DNA of 64,000 nucleotides from Kuschelorhynchus macadamiae (taxonomy: Eukaryota; Arthropoda; Insecta; Coleoptera; Curculionidae). This document shows, piece by piece, positions 24,213 to 36,009 of this stretch. Position 1 is the first letter of the stretch. Each line of letters starts with the position of its first letter. The notes under the pieces were generated by a model. It saw only the letters and a program-made list of their open reading frames with translations. It ran no database searches and had not been told where the DNA came from. Made by a program: the position numbers and the translations under genes. The stretch covers positions 233,501-297,500 of the forward strand of contig JAUTXW010002457.1 of the NCBI GenBank assembly GCA_030620095.1. The letters are read 5' to 3'.

Positions 24213-24694
24213 ATGCTTGTTTCAAGTAAAACGAGATTAGAAACTTAAACTTAAATACTTCAAAATTGGATTCACTAGTGAGGACAAGAACTGTTAAAAT
24301 TTTTTTTTTAAATTTATTTATTTATTTACATACATAATTTTTACATTTTTTATGGCAATATTACTAATCTAAACCACAAAGAAACTAAAAAGCTACAGTA
24401 CCTAGCATACTGCCACATCACGGAACTTGTTGGTAGCACGATGGATTTTATCAATCTGTGTGTGCTACCTATTTTTTAACATTATGGGACAATATCCCTA
24501 TATAACAGATTATGTACCCAATCCAAGAATTAGAGAACCATATATATTTTATACCCATATGAGCATGTAAGCCAACTAGAGATTCAAAACAAAATTAGAC
24601 TCTAAAATCATCAGATCTAATAATAGAAGGTAATGCATTGTTGATCATAGGACCTGTATAGCTTATGTGCCTTTGCATCGCCAAATGTTTCACT

Positions 24695-24699
24695 GCCGG
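24695..24699. repeat. Target-site duplication, left (GCCGG)
   Basis: GCCGG immediately outside the left LTR. The same five bases are at 31050-31054, outside the right LTR. Five bases is the usual length for BEL/Pao integrase. Confidence 0.9.
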
Positions 24700-24953
24700 T
24701 GTTTGTAGGGGCTTTCTTCCTTATGGTTGAAATAAACACCCTCGTGTTTTACTTTACGTATTTATTAAAATACTTTTACTAGCTAACATCAAACATGTTT
24801 ATTCGCAACGCCATACAGAGCGAACAGAACCTCAAAAATTCTAATGCTTCTTAACAATATGAATATTGTTCTTTCTCACTCTTCCAGGAGATGAGAATGC
24901 AGCGTTGCCGCTTTTAATAACTTTTACACTTAAAAAGGTTTTAAGACTTAACA
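24700..24953 (-). repeat. 3' LTR of BEL/Pao element 2
   Basis: On the minus strand the LTR begins TGTTAAGTCTTAAAACC and ends CCCCTACAAACA. It has 249 of 254 bases in common with the 5' LTR and contains a plausible A-rich polyadenylation region near 24750. Confidence 0.95.
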
Positions 24954-25046
24954 TATTCGCCCCCTTGAAAGGCTAGGCTTTGACTTTCAATTAACACACA
25001 AAAGATGTAAATTAAAATTGAAAATAAGGCATAATGTCTAGGTAGT

Positions 25047-26228
25047 TTATTCCACTGGCATCAAAGACACTTTTGTGACTGATCTTTTAAAAGTACCGGT
25101 TTTCGTTTTGACACTAACTACCCGCACAATATTGTCTCCTGGATGAATAGCAGTGATTCGACCCAAGGGCCAGCACATGGGAGGAACGTGCTCTTCCTTT
25201 ATCAATACTAGTGAGCCAACATGCAAATTTGGATTGTCGGTAAATTGCCATTTGTTCCTCTGTTGAAGCTGCCAACGAGACCAAAAGTGCTGTCCCATTA
25301 GTTGGAGGTGCTGGTAACATTTGACGAAGTTGATTTTGTCGTTTGTAAGGTCACGTTCTGGAATGGCGGTGAGTTCTTGTCCAATCAAAAAATGTGCAGG
25401 CGTGAGGGCACTAAGGTCGTTAGGATCGGAAGTCAAGGGAACTAATGCTCGAGTTTAAAATAGCCTCGATTTGCATGGATAAAGTGTAGAATTCTTCATA
25501 ATGAAGATGAATACTGCTTAAAACTCGCCTTAAGTGGTGTTTACACGACTTCACAGCCGCTTCATGAAGCCCGCCAAAATGAGGTGATTTTGCTGGCATG
25601 AAGTGCCATTCTATATTGAAATGTAATACGTAATTTTGGAAACAGCTAGATTTCACCAGATTTTGAATTGAAATTAGTTCATTATTGCAGCCTACAAAAT
25701 TTGTACCATTATCACTGTAAATATAAGAGCATAAACCTCTTCTCGCTATAAATCTTTTCAATAGGCTTAAAAATCCATCACTGGTTAAGTCTGTAATAAC
25801 CTCGATATGAACAGCCTTGGTCACGAGACAAAGAAATATACAAATAATCCCTTTATTATTTTATTTGAACGAGTTTTACCATTTTTTAATTCAAACGGAC
25901 CCGCGTAATCAACATCAACCGATGAAAATGGACGCGATGGAGTGACGCGGGAATTAGGTCACTCACCCATTTTTCGAAAGATAGTATTATTAGGATTAGT
26001 TTTAAAACATGATATGCATTTCCTGATGCATGATTTTACGATTTGTTTGCCATTAAGTGGCCAATATTTTTGTCTTATATGCATACCAGCGTGTAACGTA
26101 CGCCCATGCTCATAATTCACGATAAGTCTTGCAAAATAGTGCTTCGCCGGTAAAACAATCGGGTGTTTGATATCATACGGATAATTTGAATTGTTTAATC
26201 TACTGCCGAGTCTCACGATTTTGATCAA
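25047..26228 (-). pseudogene. BEL/Pao element 2 integrase, frameshifted
   Basis: The N-terminal zinc-binding domain is at 25959-26228 (HAGMHIRQKYW and CIRKCISCF). About 130 bases follow in which the frame changes and the first catalytic Asp must lie. The core is at 25420-25824 with IYSDNGTNFVG (second Asp) and HFGGLHEAAVKSCKHHL (Glu). The C-terminal domain is at 25047-25436, ending with the GSLVLIKEEHVPPMCWPLGR region and a stop near the 3' LTR. At least two frame breaks are present. The frame end at 25047 is the natural end of pol. Confidence 0.85.
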
Positions 26229-28214
26229 TAAACGGTGACAGAGATTTTAATTTGCTTTTTGCTGAAACGTAGTTCTTATTTTTTAGGTCTTGAATTTCTA
26301 GGAAAAATGATTGTGATTGTACTAATTTTATTAAAAGCATTTGACTTTGTTGAATTTCAAGAAAACTTAATTGACCGATACTTCTTTTATTTTTAGACAA
26401 CTTAGCATTTTTAGAGAACCTTAAGCAGTAAGCTACGATGCGTATTAGTTTATTTAAATTTGAGAATTTTTCAAAAATTTCATTATTTGTGTTTTGAGTA
26501 GTTAAAGTCACTTTCGATATAGTTTTTAATTCAGGAATGTTTGTCGTTGATTTTGTAAAATTTGAAATATTTGAGTTTTCATGCCATTTATTTGTTTCAA
26601 TAAAAAATTCAGGACTGTGTAACCATAACTGAGAGTTAACTAAATTCTTTATATTCGCGCCGCGTGATATAATATCGGCGGGGTTTTTTTCAGATTGGAT
26701 ATAATTCCAGTCTTCAATAGTCGTAAGTTGCTGAATTTCTGCAACCCTATTAGCAATAAAAGTTTTCCAAGTTTTTGGTTCATTCGAAATCCAACATAAA
26801 ACTATTGTGGAGTCGGTCCATAAAAATGATCGGTTTATATCGAGTTTTAAAGCTTCAATAGATTTTTTCATTAATTTTGCCAATAATAGAGATGCCAAAA
26901 GTTCTAATCGTGGCAATGAAAGAGATTTTAAAGGACTGACTCGGGATTTAGCACACAATAAGTGACTCTCAATTTTATTATTTTTATCTATGGAATGAAG
27001 GTATATGCAACATCCATAAGCCCTTTCTCTCGCGTCTGAGAAACCGTGAATTTCTATTAAATTTGGGTATTGCACGAGAACATGTTGTGGAACATGTATT
27101 AAACCAACTTGTGCAATTTCGTTTTTTAAATCTAACCATTCTGAATACAGCTGATTTGGAATACTTTCATCCCAATCAATTTTTAGTTGCCAGAGGCTTT
27201 GAATTATTAATTTGTTTCTTACTGTTAAAAAACCTAAAATACCCAATGGATCATAAATTTTTGCAACAAAGGAAAGAATAGTTCTTTTCGTGACTTGACA
27301 TTGTTTTTGCGAAATGTTCTGAGAATTATATTCAAATCTATCAAGACTTGGGACCCAGGAAACGCCGAGAGTTTTGACACTTGAATCATCTGTAATTAAA
27401 TACTTGTCATTTCCGTGATTAAGTTTGTTGACATTGTCTAAAAATGTACGATCATTTGATTGAAGTTTCCTTAACTCGAAACCGTATTCGTATAAAATTT
27501 GGCAAATGTTTTCTCTTATTTTTTCAAGAGACTCGAGATTCGACGAACCCGTGAGCAGGTCATCAACATAGAAGTCAGATGCTATTATGTCACTTTCAGT
27601 CGGCCATTTTTCAGAAATATTTACCGAGATTTCTAATAAACAACGCGTCGAAAGATACGAAGCTGAAGCTGTACCATACGTGACCGTGTTGAGTTGAAAA
27701 TGTCTAACTTCCTCGTCCCGCCAAACTATGCGTTGAAGATTCCTTTCCTCTTTGTCAACTAATATTTGTCGGTACATTTTTGTTAAATCACCGATTAAAA
27801 CAAAATTATGTTTTCTAAAGCGTAACAATATCGAGAACAAATCATTTTGTATAGTGGGCCCGACTTTTAGAACATTATTTAATGATAGATTTGGTGCGGG
27901 ATATAATAAATAGGGGTTTTGATTGAAGTTAAATCGCGTGATATTTCTGACATATGTCCGAGGTTTTGATATTCGCGCATGAACGCCTTATAAGATGTTT
28001 CGAATTCCGAATTTTTTGATAGTCGTCTTTCAATGGAATACAACCTATTAAGCGCCGATTGTTCCGATTCACCTAATTCTGTAAAATTGTTTTTTAAGGG
28101 AAGTTTTACTATAAATCTACCAGTTTTATCGCGAGTTGTTAGTTTAAAATAATTTTCACATTCAAGCTCCTCTTTACTCATTTTAGACAGTGGATGCGGA
28201 TTGACTTCTTCCAC
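26200..28214 (-). pseudogene. BEL/Pao element 2 reverse transcriptase and RNase H
   Basis: 27879-28214 holds the conserved segment before the polymerase (FKLTTRDKTGRFIVKLPLK). Near 27880 a deletion removes about 30 codons, including the KLRVVFDxSAK block that element 1 retains. 26200-27840 then carries LIGDLTKMYRQI, the YVDD catalytic motif (about 27560), RNase H words IEIHGFSDARERAYGCC (27040) and FLWTDSTIVLCWI (26810), and NPADIISRG. The polymerase active site is intact but the palm N-terminus is not. Confidence 0.85.
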
Positions 28215-28268
28215 TAACCAAAATTTTTCTAAATTTTCATTTAGGGAATCTTGAGTAAAAAAACAATT

Positions 28269-29498
28269 TCACAACATGGCGTCTGCCTTGCCAATTTTAC
28301 CTTTACCGCACGGGATTTGACCAGTTACTATCCAGCCAAGTAAAGTTTTTTGTAATATCGGTAGATTTTTGCCTAGTTTTATTTGCCCTATACAAAGAAG
28401 ATTGAAAAACATTTCGCAACCCAATAGCATGTCAATTTCAGCCAGAACATTAAAACTTGGATCTGCTAAGGGCAATTCTTGAGGAATATTTAAGTTTGAT
28501 TCGTCAAAATATTTTTGTGGGGAAAATTCTGTAATTGTCGGCAAAACAAGAAAATTTAATTTTGTTTTAAAGCCCGTGTTTCGAGAAGCGAACGATATTT
28601 CAGCGCAATGTGAAATGTTTGTTTTTATTTTATTTATTCCTATTACTGGAACATCAATTTTTGATGTTTTTAGATTTAATTTTTTAATCATGGATGAACT
28701 AACGAAATTAGACTGACTTGCCGAGTCCAATAAAATTCTGCATGGTATGTTGTTTTTATCTTTATCGTAAGCGTCCATGATAGCCGTAGATAATAAAATA
28801 AAGGAATTCGTAGAATTTTGACAGGTGTTTGTCATTATTGAATTTACCGGAGGCGAAAGTTGTTCACTTATATTTTCAGGAGTATCTGAATTATTATTCG
28901 AATTTTGAGAATGGTTATCGTGATTATGATTCGACTTAATATTTTGAGAATTTTCGTGTGATTTGTGTAATAAGGTTGCGTGCCTTTGGTGGCATAATTT
29001 GCAACCGGATGATCGACAATCTGAAGGTTTATGCCCATATCTTAGGCAGTTCGTGCATAAATTCATTTTTTTTACTTTATCGAGGCGATCTGAAACCGAA
29101 AGTTTTTTGAATTTATCGCAAAAGTATATAAAGTGTTCTTCTTTACAGCAAGGACATTTTGGACGATAGTTTTTGCCAGTAGCAACAAAAGATTTCGACT
29201 CATAGGATTTCTTAGCGCTTGAACAAACTTTTGTGTCCAAGGCCTCCAAAACTTGACATCTTTGAATTATAAAATCATTAAAATTATCAATTTTTGGACT
29301 ATTTGTATCCTTGCAATAAATTTCCCATTCGCGCCTTGTATTAATATCTAATTTTGAAACGAGAATAAATATTAAAATAGTATTCCATTCGCTTATATTT
29401 TCAACTAGAGATTCTAGTGACCGATAATTTTTAAAAAATGTATTTGAAAAATTTCTTAATAGTGTATGCGATTCCTTGACTATAGATGGTAAATCCAT
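28269..29498 (-). pseudogene. BEL/Pao element 2 gag C-terminus and protease
   Basis: This 409-codon frame covers the gag C-terminal half. Zinc-knuckle cysteines and histidines lie at CPCCKEEHFIYFC, CTNCLRYGHKPSDC and CKLCHQRHATLLH. After an Asn/Ser-rich spacer comes the protease, CRILLDSASQSNFVSSS. The usual LLDSGSQ is LLDSASQ here, a Gly-to-Ala change next to the catalytic Asp. The frame also holds the LADPSFNVLAEIDMLLGCE motif. It is separated by frame breaks from gag upstream (29500-29540) and pol downstream (28214-28269). Confidence 0.85.
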
Positions 29499-29538
29499 TA
29501 TTTCTTTTAAATGTGAATTTATTATTATTTTTTAGTTT

Positions 29539-30235
29539 TCATAACGTTTTTCGAGAAGTTCCCAAGCGGTGCGCAAGATTTTTTGGCTCCCCTTTAAGAG
29601 AAGCCTCCACATAATAAAAACGTTGTACGTCAGATAACGCGCTGTTATTATGAATTATCGCGTTAAACATGTCGCGAAATCTTTGCCAGTCAGGGTAACA
29701 TTCGTTGAATTCCGGTAATGTTAACAATGGAAGCTTCGCGGATACATTTGGCAACACGGCGCTATTCTGGTTGTGCGACGTACCGCTTGCCGATGTTCCT
29801 GCTCCACCTCCTCCTGCCGCGTTTCCTACACCTACCGCGGCAGCCGATACCGAAGACGAGACTTGTTAATTTAAAAAATATTTATCCAGGGCATTATGTG
29901 CCGTGGCCAAGGCTTCAAAATATCGGGTTTCAAAATTATCGCGTTCTAATGAGAGCTCGTTTTCATCGTAACTATCGGGGAAATCACTAAGTAATAATTC
30001 CTCGTATTCTGTTTGAATCAATTTGAATTTTTCTAATATGGGTTTTATGCTCTCATACCTAACTCGTAGAAGGTCAATTGACTTACTTAAATCAGTTTTA
30101 TTTAAAAAATTTAAAAATCGTGTTAATTCGCTCTTAATTTGAGCTTTGCTATTTTTTAACTTTTTTAAATCAAATTCTGCAGTAACAGTACCCTGTTCAT
30201 CTCCCGAATCTGACGTTGTGTTTTGTTATAATAAA
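29539..30235 (-). pseudogene. BEL/Pao element 2 gag N-terminal half
   Basis: 29539-29757 encodes the capsid-like LPEFNECYPDWQRFRDMF segment. The same frame continues upstream to about 30235 with a helical N-terminus comparable to element 1, crossing one in-frame stop near 29869 and a Gly/Ala/Ser-rich stretch. I see no in-frame ATG at the start, so the initiator is lost or lies upstream in a way I cannot read. Confidence 0.7.
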
Positions 30236-30239
30236 TCGA

Positions 30240-30795
30240 GTAACAAATATAAATAGGTATATTATTGAATATTGTAATAAAAAAATGTTTTGCGAATGTT
30301 TATTTTATTAAAACCTAAATAGGTAAAATACATTAATTTTTATGATGAGTTTCTAATAGAAATAAATCTAGCATGCCAATAAAATTACGTGATATTTCGA
30401 GATTTTTCATGCAAATTACAAACGAGAATATTTATTCTGCCTTTTTCGTGAAATATATAAATTTAATGTAATATTTTCGTGAAAATAAGTAGGTACGTAC
30501 GTGACCGTTAATCCTTTTGCCTACGAAATTACAATTAAAAATACCGAGAAATCGTGGATGAACGTACTTAAAAACGAGTTTTCTGTTTCTTTAAAAACAA
30601 AAATCGTGGCTATTAAAACCCCAATACCGGAGGGGAATAGGCAAAGTGATTTAGAGTAGAGATTATGATAATATGATATGGAAAGGACTGACCTTGTGAC
30701 GTGCTATTCTACAGGTGTTGCTATGCCGATGCTACCACACTTTTCCGATGATTTCCATAATAATTGCTGGATACATCCGTGCTCGATAGGACCAA
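30240..30795 (-). other. BEL/Pao element 2 leader with primer-binding region
   Basis: Noncoding leader between the 5' LTR and gag. Directly next to the LTR, on the minus strand, it reads TTGGTCCTATCGAGCACGG (30777-30795), the same position and similar sequence as in element 1. Confidence 0.6.
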
Positions 30796-31049
30796 TGTTT
30801 GTAGGGGCTTTCTTCCTTATGGTTGAAATAAACACCCTTGTGTTTTACTTTACGTATTTATTAAAATACTTTTACTAGCTAACATCAAACATTTTTATTC
30901 GCAACGCCGTACAGAGAGAACAGAACCTCAAAAATTCTAATGCTTCTTAACAATATGAATATCGTTCTTTCTCACTCTTCCAGGAGATGAGAATGCAGCG
31001 TTGCCGCTTTTAATAACTTTTACACTTAAAAAGGTTTTAAGACTTAACA
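30796..31049 (-). repeat. 5' LTR of BEL/Pao element 2
   Basis: 254 bp, same ends as the 3' LTR. The five differences include substitutions at CCCT[C/T]GTG, ACAT[G/T]TTT, GCC[A/G]TAC, GAG[C/A]GAA and ATAT[T/C]GTT. It is followed outward by GCCGG (31050-31054). Confidence 0.95.
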
Positions 31050-31054
31050 GCCGG
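31050..31054. repeat. Target-site duplication, right (GCCGG)
   Basis: Matches 24695-24699 exactly. LINE E coding resumes directly beyond it. Confidence 0.9.
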
Positions 31055-31264
31055 TATCCTAACATTATTTCTCGCTAGATTTCTGGTATTAATCCAATTC
31101 ACCTTTGTAATAAGGTGTTTTAAGCATAAATCTTATAATAGACTTTATGTACAGTTGATCCAAAGTTAAAAGCTTGCTGTTTTCGAATAGTAAATGAGTT
31201 GGATATGTTTTATTTAAAAAAAGCATTATTATTTGGGTATAGTCTTTGATCAAAAATTAGACTT

Positions 31265-31920
31265 TAGAGCTTATATCACCAAAATCATTGGATAAGCATT
31301 TGGCAAGTAAAGATTTCATCCCATTGACCCTTAAATTACTATTTTGCACATTTCGTCACTTATGATTGGAGTACTCCGCAGTGATATGTCCTCCTCACTA
31401 TGCAACCCACATTGCAACTATCAAAGGGTGCAGGAAAAGTTTTTAAAAGCGTATACCATTAAGTGTGGTACAAATATTCATAACTTAGAGTATCCAGAGG
31501 TGTCAGTTACTAGGCTTTGATTTTTTAGAATTTCACAAACAATCTCATATAACATTCCTAATTGTTGGTCCAAATTTTATCAAATGATTTCTCCAAATCA
31601 TTTGTTAACTTGAACCACAATATACTTATCCATAAACTAAAGAATTTGGAATTTATGGCAGTCTTCTAAATTGATTTTCTTCCTTTCTGTCAAATGGTAG
31701 ATAAATTGTAAAAATAAAGAATTTTGTCTCGAGAGATCTTGGTCACATCGGTTGTTCCTGAAGGGGCCCACATAGCACCACTATTCTGCCTTTTGAAGGA
31801 TGATCTTGAAATGTTTAGAATAGTAAAAAATTATCTTGACACATGCTCCAGGGTTACAATGGAATTAATCAAGTTATTTAGTGTTAAATATACAAAAATG
31901 TAAAGTATTAACAGTCTATA
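31265..31920 (+). mobile_element. Two scrambled LINE fragments
   Basis: 31290-31560 encodes a C-terminal LINE piece (SAVICPPHYATHIATIKG). 31590-31900 encodes reverse transcriptase words that normally come before it (NHNILIHKLKNLEF, then VTSVVPEGAHIAPLFCLL, a decayed GVPQGS-LGPLLF block). The reversed order means two insertions or a rearrangement. Both are full of stops. Confidence 0.6.
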
Positions 31921-31940
31921 CAATTAAAGTTCATTCTCAA

Positions 31941-32830
31941 ATCAATGAAATCAAAAAATGCTTTATTGTCTCAAGAAATGTATCTCATTGGCAAAGCTGA
32001 ATAAAAGAAAGTAAAGTTTACAAGAGGAGAATTCAATAAGACATACTAAAAAAAAAGTTTTTTTGTAATAGGTCACATACCAAAAAAGACATGACAATAT
32101 ATTATAACAATGTTATCGTTTTTCAACCCAATCAAATACAAAATAATTAAAGATAAACATGAAACATAAACAAATATAAAAATAGATGAAAACAACAATA
32201 AATAAAAATATAAATATAGATACATATAACCAAATAGATAATGAGGGGGGTCGTCTAGTAACTGTACTAAATTAAACATAAATAATTTATGACTTTACCT
32301 AAGACAAACATATAGAATAAAGAGCAAAAACCTTCAATTAAAATTCCAGCAGATAAATATGTACCTAATATCTACTTAAAAACATGTCACATGTGTAAAC
32401 AAAAGAGTCTTATCTCAGAGACAAACAGTTTAGAATTTATAACGCTTAATAATAGAAAAACTATAATGACTAGGAGTCAAAGAAAAAAGATCAAAAGAAG
32501 ATTTCAAATTTACAAGTACATACCTATACACATAGTATACAGCATCCATGAGGATAAAACATAACATAGGAAAACAGTAAAACAAGATAAGAAGAATTTT
32601 AAAAAGGTCTAACCTATTGTAAATTATCATTAAAAAATTCGTCCTAAATCTTCTTTCATTGTGCAGTTGTCTTACTTACTTATTTAATATGCTTTATTGT
32701 CAAGAACATTTACAATGAAATTGTTTCTAAATTACCCTTCTACTAAGATTTACTATGTGGTTCCCAATTTTAATTTCTTGTCGATGTAGAGTCCCAGTTT
32801 TATATTTCACTATAGTATTAACCATGAAAT
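31941..32830 (-). mobile_element. LINE 3' tails, noncoding
   Basis: Two minus-strand LINE 3' ends are marked by GACAATAAAGCAT followed by a simple repeat: one near 31945-31975 and one near 32671-32705 (ending ATTAAATAAGTAAGTAAG). The sequence between is AT-rich with no coding remnant. The same GACAATAAA-type tail recurs at 47230 and 53400. Confidence 0.45.
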
Positions 32831-32839
32831 TTTTAATAA

Positions 32840-33620
32840 TGTAAATGAAATTATGTACTTAGGAGTTATGATAGATCAGCAGTTAACTTTTGTTCCAAAT
32901 ATTGACTATTACATATTACTAAGAAAGCTTTTAAATTACTAGGTTTTGTACTCAGAACTCTCAAGTAATTTAATAACATAAGTTGTATAAAAATTGGTTA
33001 TTGTTTAGTAGTGGATTCTGTTCTTGAATTTAAGAGCTGTATCCACATCGACAAGATTGAAAAAATACAGACAATTTCATAGATTTATAGTAATTAAACT
33101 GAGTATTTCTAAAGAAACTATACACTACTTACAGCTTATGACTGATCTTAATCTGTCTTATCTAAAAGATAGAAGAGTAATGTGTGGCCTGTTTTTTCCA
33201 TAAGATTCTAAATAACACAATTATTTTTCGTGAACTGCTTACTAGAATAAGAGTTGTAGTGTCACAAAGGTTTGTTAGGAATCACTAGCTGTTTTCTGTA
33301 CAGTACCACTGTACAAATTATGAATTGAATTACTTTCCTTGTCACATTTTATTAGACTGGTGGCAAATAGCTGTGATATGGATTTTTTAAACTAGTGTTT
33401 AAAAGGTATAAAAACTAGGCATAGCATTATGCAAGGATCTTAAATTTGACCTATATTCCTGTAATATAATGTTATTAATGTACATTTTTACTGTAAATGT
33501 ACTATTTATTTATTTATTTTTTGGGTATTACTTTGCATGCTTAGTCTTAGTTACATTATTGGGTAGAATTAGTTAATTAATGTTTAATTTGTATTAATAT
33601 AAATAATATAAATTATAAAA
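32840..33620 (+). mobile_element. LINE reverse transcriptase C-terminal remnant
   Basis: Translation in shifting frames gives YLGVMIDQQLTFVPNID (about 32860), then words such as DKIEKIQ and SISKETIHYLQLMTDLNLSYL. This is the connection domain after the polymerase in Jockey/CR1-type LINEs. No intact frame remains. Confidence 0.6.
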
Positions 33621-33639
33621 CTATTGCTTATTTGGGTGA

Positions 33640-33897
33640 TGTGTTAGTGGTTAAGTGTAAGAGTAGCATAGGGTTAAACTTTGCTACTTCTTCCTTGTGA
33701 TGTGCATATATTATATATAATGTATCACATTTATTTTGTGTGGCCCTATCAAACACATAAATCATATTCAGATGCTCCCGTATGTGTTAAAATGTGATTT
33801 ATAACAGTTGTTATCTTTGGGTAGTTAGTAAAAGACGCTCAGCGGCACTAATCACTTTTTATATGGTTCTTATACAATAAAGTTTTATTTATTTATT
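33640..33897 (+). mobile_element. LINE or SINE 3' end with TTTA-repeat tail
   Basis: Noncoding; ends in ACAATAAAGTTTTATTTATT with further TTTA repeats. A polyadenylation-like AATAAA precedes the tail. The family is not assigned. Confidence 0.4.
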
Positions 33898-34089
33898 TAA
33901 ATAACCCTTCATTTTGTGGATTTTAGTTATTTTTTCATCACAATGGGTGGATATTTTATACTACTTCTATACTGTTTAATGAGGCTCATGCTGACAAAAT
34001 CTAATAATTATTAATAATTTTTATTAATTTTTATCTTTATTAAATTGACGGAATTACCCCTTGTTGTGTACTTTCCATAATGGCCACTT

Positions 34090-35160
34090 GTCGGATGCTT
34101 GCATCGGCTACATCCTTACATTATAATTTGGAAGGTCAGCTTGTCTGGTTCAGCTTCTAGGGAGGTTGTTGTAACGTCAGGTGTTCCGCAGGGTTCACAT
34201 ATTGGACCACTTTTATTTTTATTCTTTATAAACAATATAGTGTCGTGTTTTAAAATGTCCAGATGTCTTTTATATGCAGATGACTTAAAATTCTTTTCAC
34301 CGGTTTCCTCTGAGTTTAATCCACTGCAGTCTGACATTGAAAGGCTCGTCAAGTGGTGCCATACTAATTATCTGCATCTTAACCTTTCTAAATGTAAAGT
34401 GCTTCATTTCCATAAACGTATTAATCCCATACACTCCACCTACCTCATAGATGATGTACATCTTGAAGTTGTTACTTCTTTCACTGATCTGGGTGTTATT
34501 TTTGATGAAAATTTAACCTTTAATCTGCATATTGATAGCTTTGTACCTAAGGGTTTTAGATTGCTGGTCTTTATAAAATGACATACAAAGCATGTGACTG
34601 ATACCAAAGCAATTGGGTGTCTTTATAACTCATTGGTTAGGAGCGTTTTGGAATACTGTTCTGCAATATGGTGTCCTTCATATCAGTGTCACATTGACAA
34701 AATCGAAAAAGTACAAAATAGATTTGCAAAGTACCTCTTATATAAATTGAATTTACCATATCAAGTTCTGACATATAATACAAGAACTCTTCTTTGTGGC
34801 CAGCAAACCCTAGAGTTCCAAAGAAAGAAGGCATATTTTTCTTCATAAATTGGTCAATGGAGGGATTGACTGTGAAATATTGCTAGAGATTGGTTGTGTT
34901 ATGTTTTCTGTCTATCCTTGTTCACATAGATTCTATGTAATTTTGTTATATTTATGTATTATGTTACTTTTGGACCTGAAATCGTTTTATCATTGTATAT
35001 TCTTTTTTTATTTACCTGTTTTTCCCAGGGTTATTTGCGAATTTGTATCATTTGGAATGTTTAGTATTCTGTAATGTACGTTTCAGTAGTGTACGTTCAC
35101 TTGTCCGATAAGTGCAAAATAATTTACTATAAAAAACATATAGAAATAAAGACAATAAAA
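34090..35160 (+). mobile_element. LINE fragment with reverse transcriptase core
   Basis: 34099-34581 reads VVTSGVPQGSHIGPLLFLFF and then CLLYADDLKFF with both catalytic Asp residues, followed by WCHTNYLHLNLSKCKVLHFH and FTDLGVIFDENLTF. A frameshift leads to 34594-34848 (SLVRSVLEYCSAIWCPSYQ). The endonuclease and N-terminal palm are absent, so it is 5' truncated. The end is in an A-rich stretch around 35140-35160. Confidence 0.8.
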
Positions 35161-35164
35161 TTTT

Positions 35165-35765
35165 GGAAATCTAATAGAATCTTAAAAACAAAATATCCAT
35201 TAAAATATTACAGGTAAAAACAACAGAATAATAATATCTTTATTAAATAGTAAAGTTCACCTTGCTTCCAAGCAAGATTATGTTTTATATTATTTCTTTT
35301 GTTTTTGTTGTGAATGTTTGTTGTTTCTTGTTTTGGTTTGATGATGACCTAAAGTCTATTTATTTTCAAGATAGACTGCATGTAAACAAAAGTTATTGTG
35401 CATGCAATATGCTGGTAAAAGTTTGCTGAAAACTGCCACCTTTATTTAAAGGTGTATTGCAAGCACACTAAATTTTGCTTACGTGTAGGCTATCTTGAAT
35501 TTGAATAGACTTTAGCATGAAACTCCTTTTTATTAAAAATTTTGATACTATAGATTTTGAGATAATTAAATTTGTTCATAAACTTACATTGTTTCCCTTA
35601 TTTATGCTAGTCGATAATAACATATCTATTAAAATATAATATTACGATTTACAGAAATAAAGATGTTTTAAGAACAATTTGTAGGATTGGTTTTGTGAAT
35701 TTGTAAAGTTATTTAAATATGCCGACTATAAAATATGACATACTAACACTAAACTAAAACTATTA
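35165..35765. other. No gene recognised
   Basis: AT-rich, with an AATAATAATATCTTTATTAA stretch (35226-35245) that may be another minus-strand LINE tail. No coding frame. Confidence 0.45.
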
Positions 35766-36009
35766 GTTATATAATAATAATAATATAATAATAATAATAA
35801 TAACTTTATTGCCAACAATATGATCACAATCACAAAGCAACGTCATAAGAGAGTACATGATATGCTATATTGAAATATAGACAATGGAAATATATATGTG
35901 ACAATTAAAATAAAATAAATTAAAATAAAAGAACACACTTTAATAAGTAGGTCAACAAATAAATATGATAAATATATATGACAAATTAACAAAACACAAA
36001 TTAAAAATT

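Larger units (their letters stand above)
24700..31049 (-). mobile_element. BEL/Pao LTR retrotransposon 2, structurally complete
   Basis: 6350 bp between GCCGG duplications, with two 254-bp LTRs (24700-24953 and 30796-31049) that I count as differing at 5 positions (about 2%). Transcription would run right to left: 5' LTR, primer-binding region, gag, protease, reverse transcriptase, RNase H, integrase, 3' LTR. Every domain is present, but coding is broken at several points, so it could have moved only with proteins supplied in trans, or the breaks came after insertion. It lies inside LINE E. Confidence 0.93.
24300..31260 (-). mobile_element. LINE E, 3' part, split by BEL/Pao element 2
   Basis: On the minus strand the LINE ends with an A/T-rich tail (TAAATAAATAAATTT, about 24312-24330). 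The C-terminal coding remnant includes HISYTGPMINNALPSIIRSD (24590-24680). It is interrupted at 24699/31050 by the BEL element. Reading resumes on the other side of the GCCGG duplication (31050 upward), with a short coding piece upstream containing YIKSIIRFMLKTPYYKGE. Upstream of about 31260 it is lost. Confidence 0.65.

Noticed and set aside
29718..29990. 90-codon plus-strand frame
   Set aside because: Antisense to BEL element 2 gag, which continues in the minus frame through this region.
32073..32630. Two hydrophobic minus-strand frames (68 and 66 codons)
   Set aside because: They are low-complexity Leu/Phe/Tyr-rich translations of AT-rich LINE tail sequence. No start context or homology.
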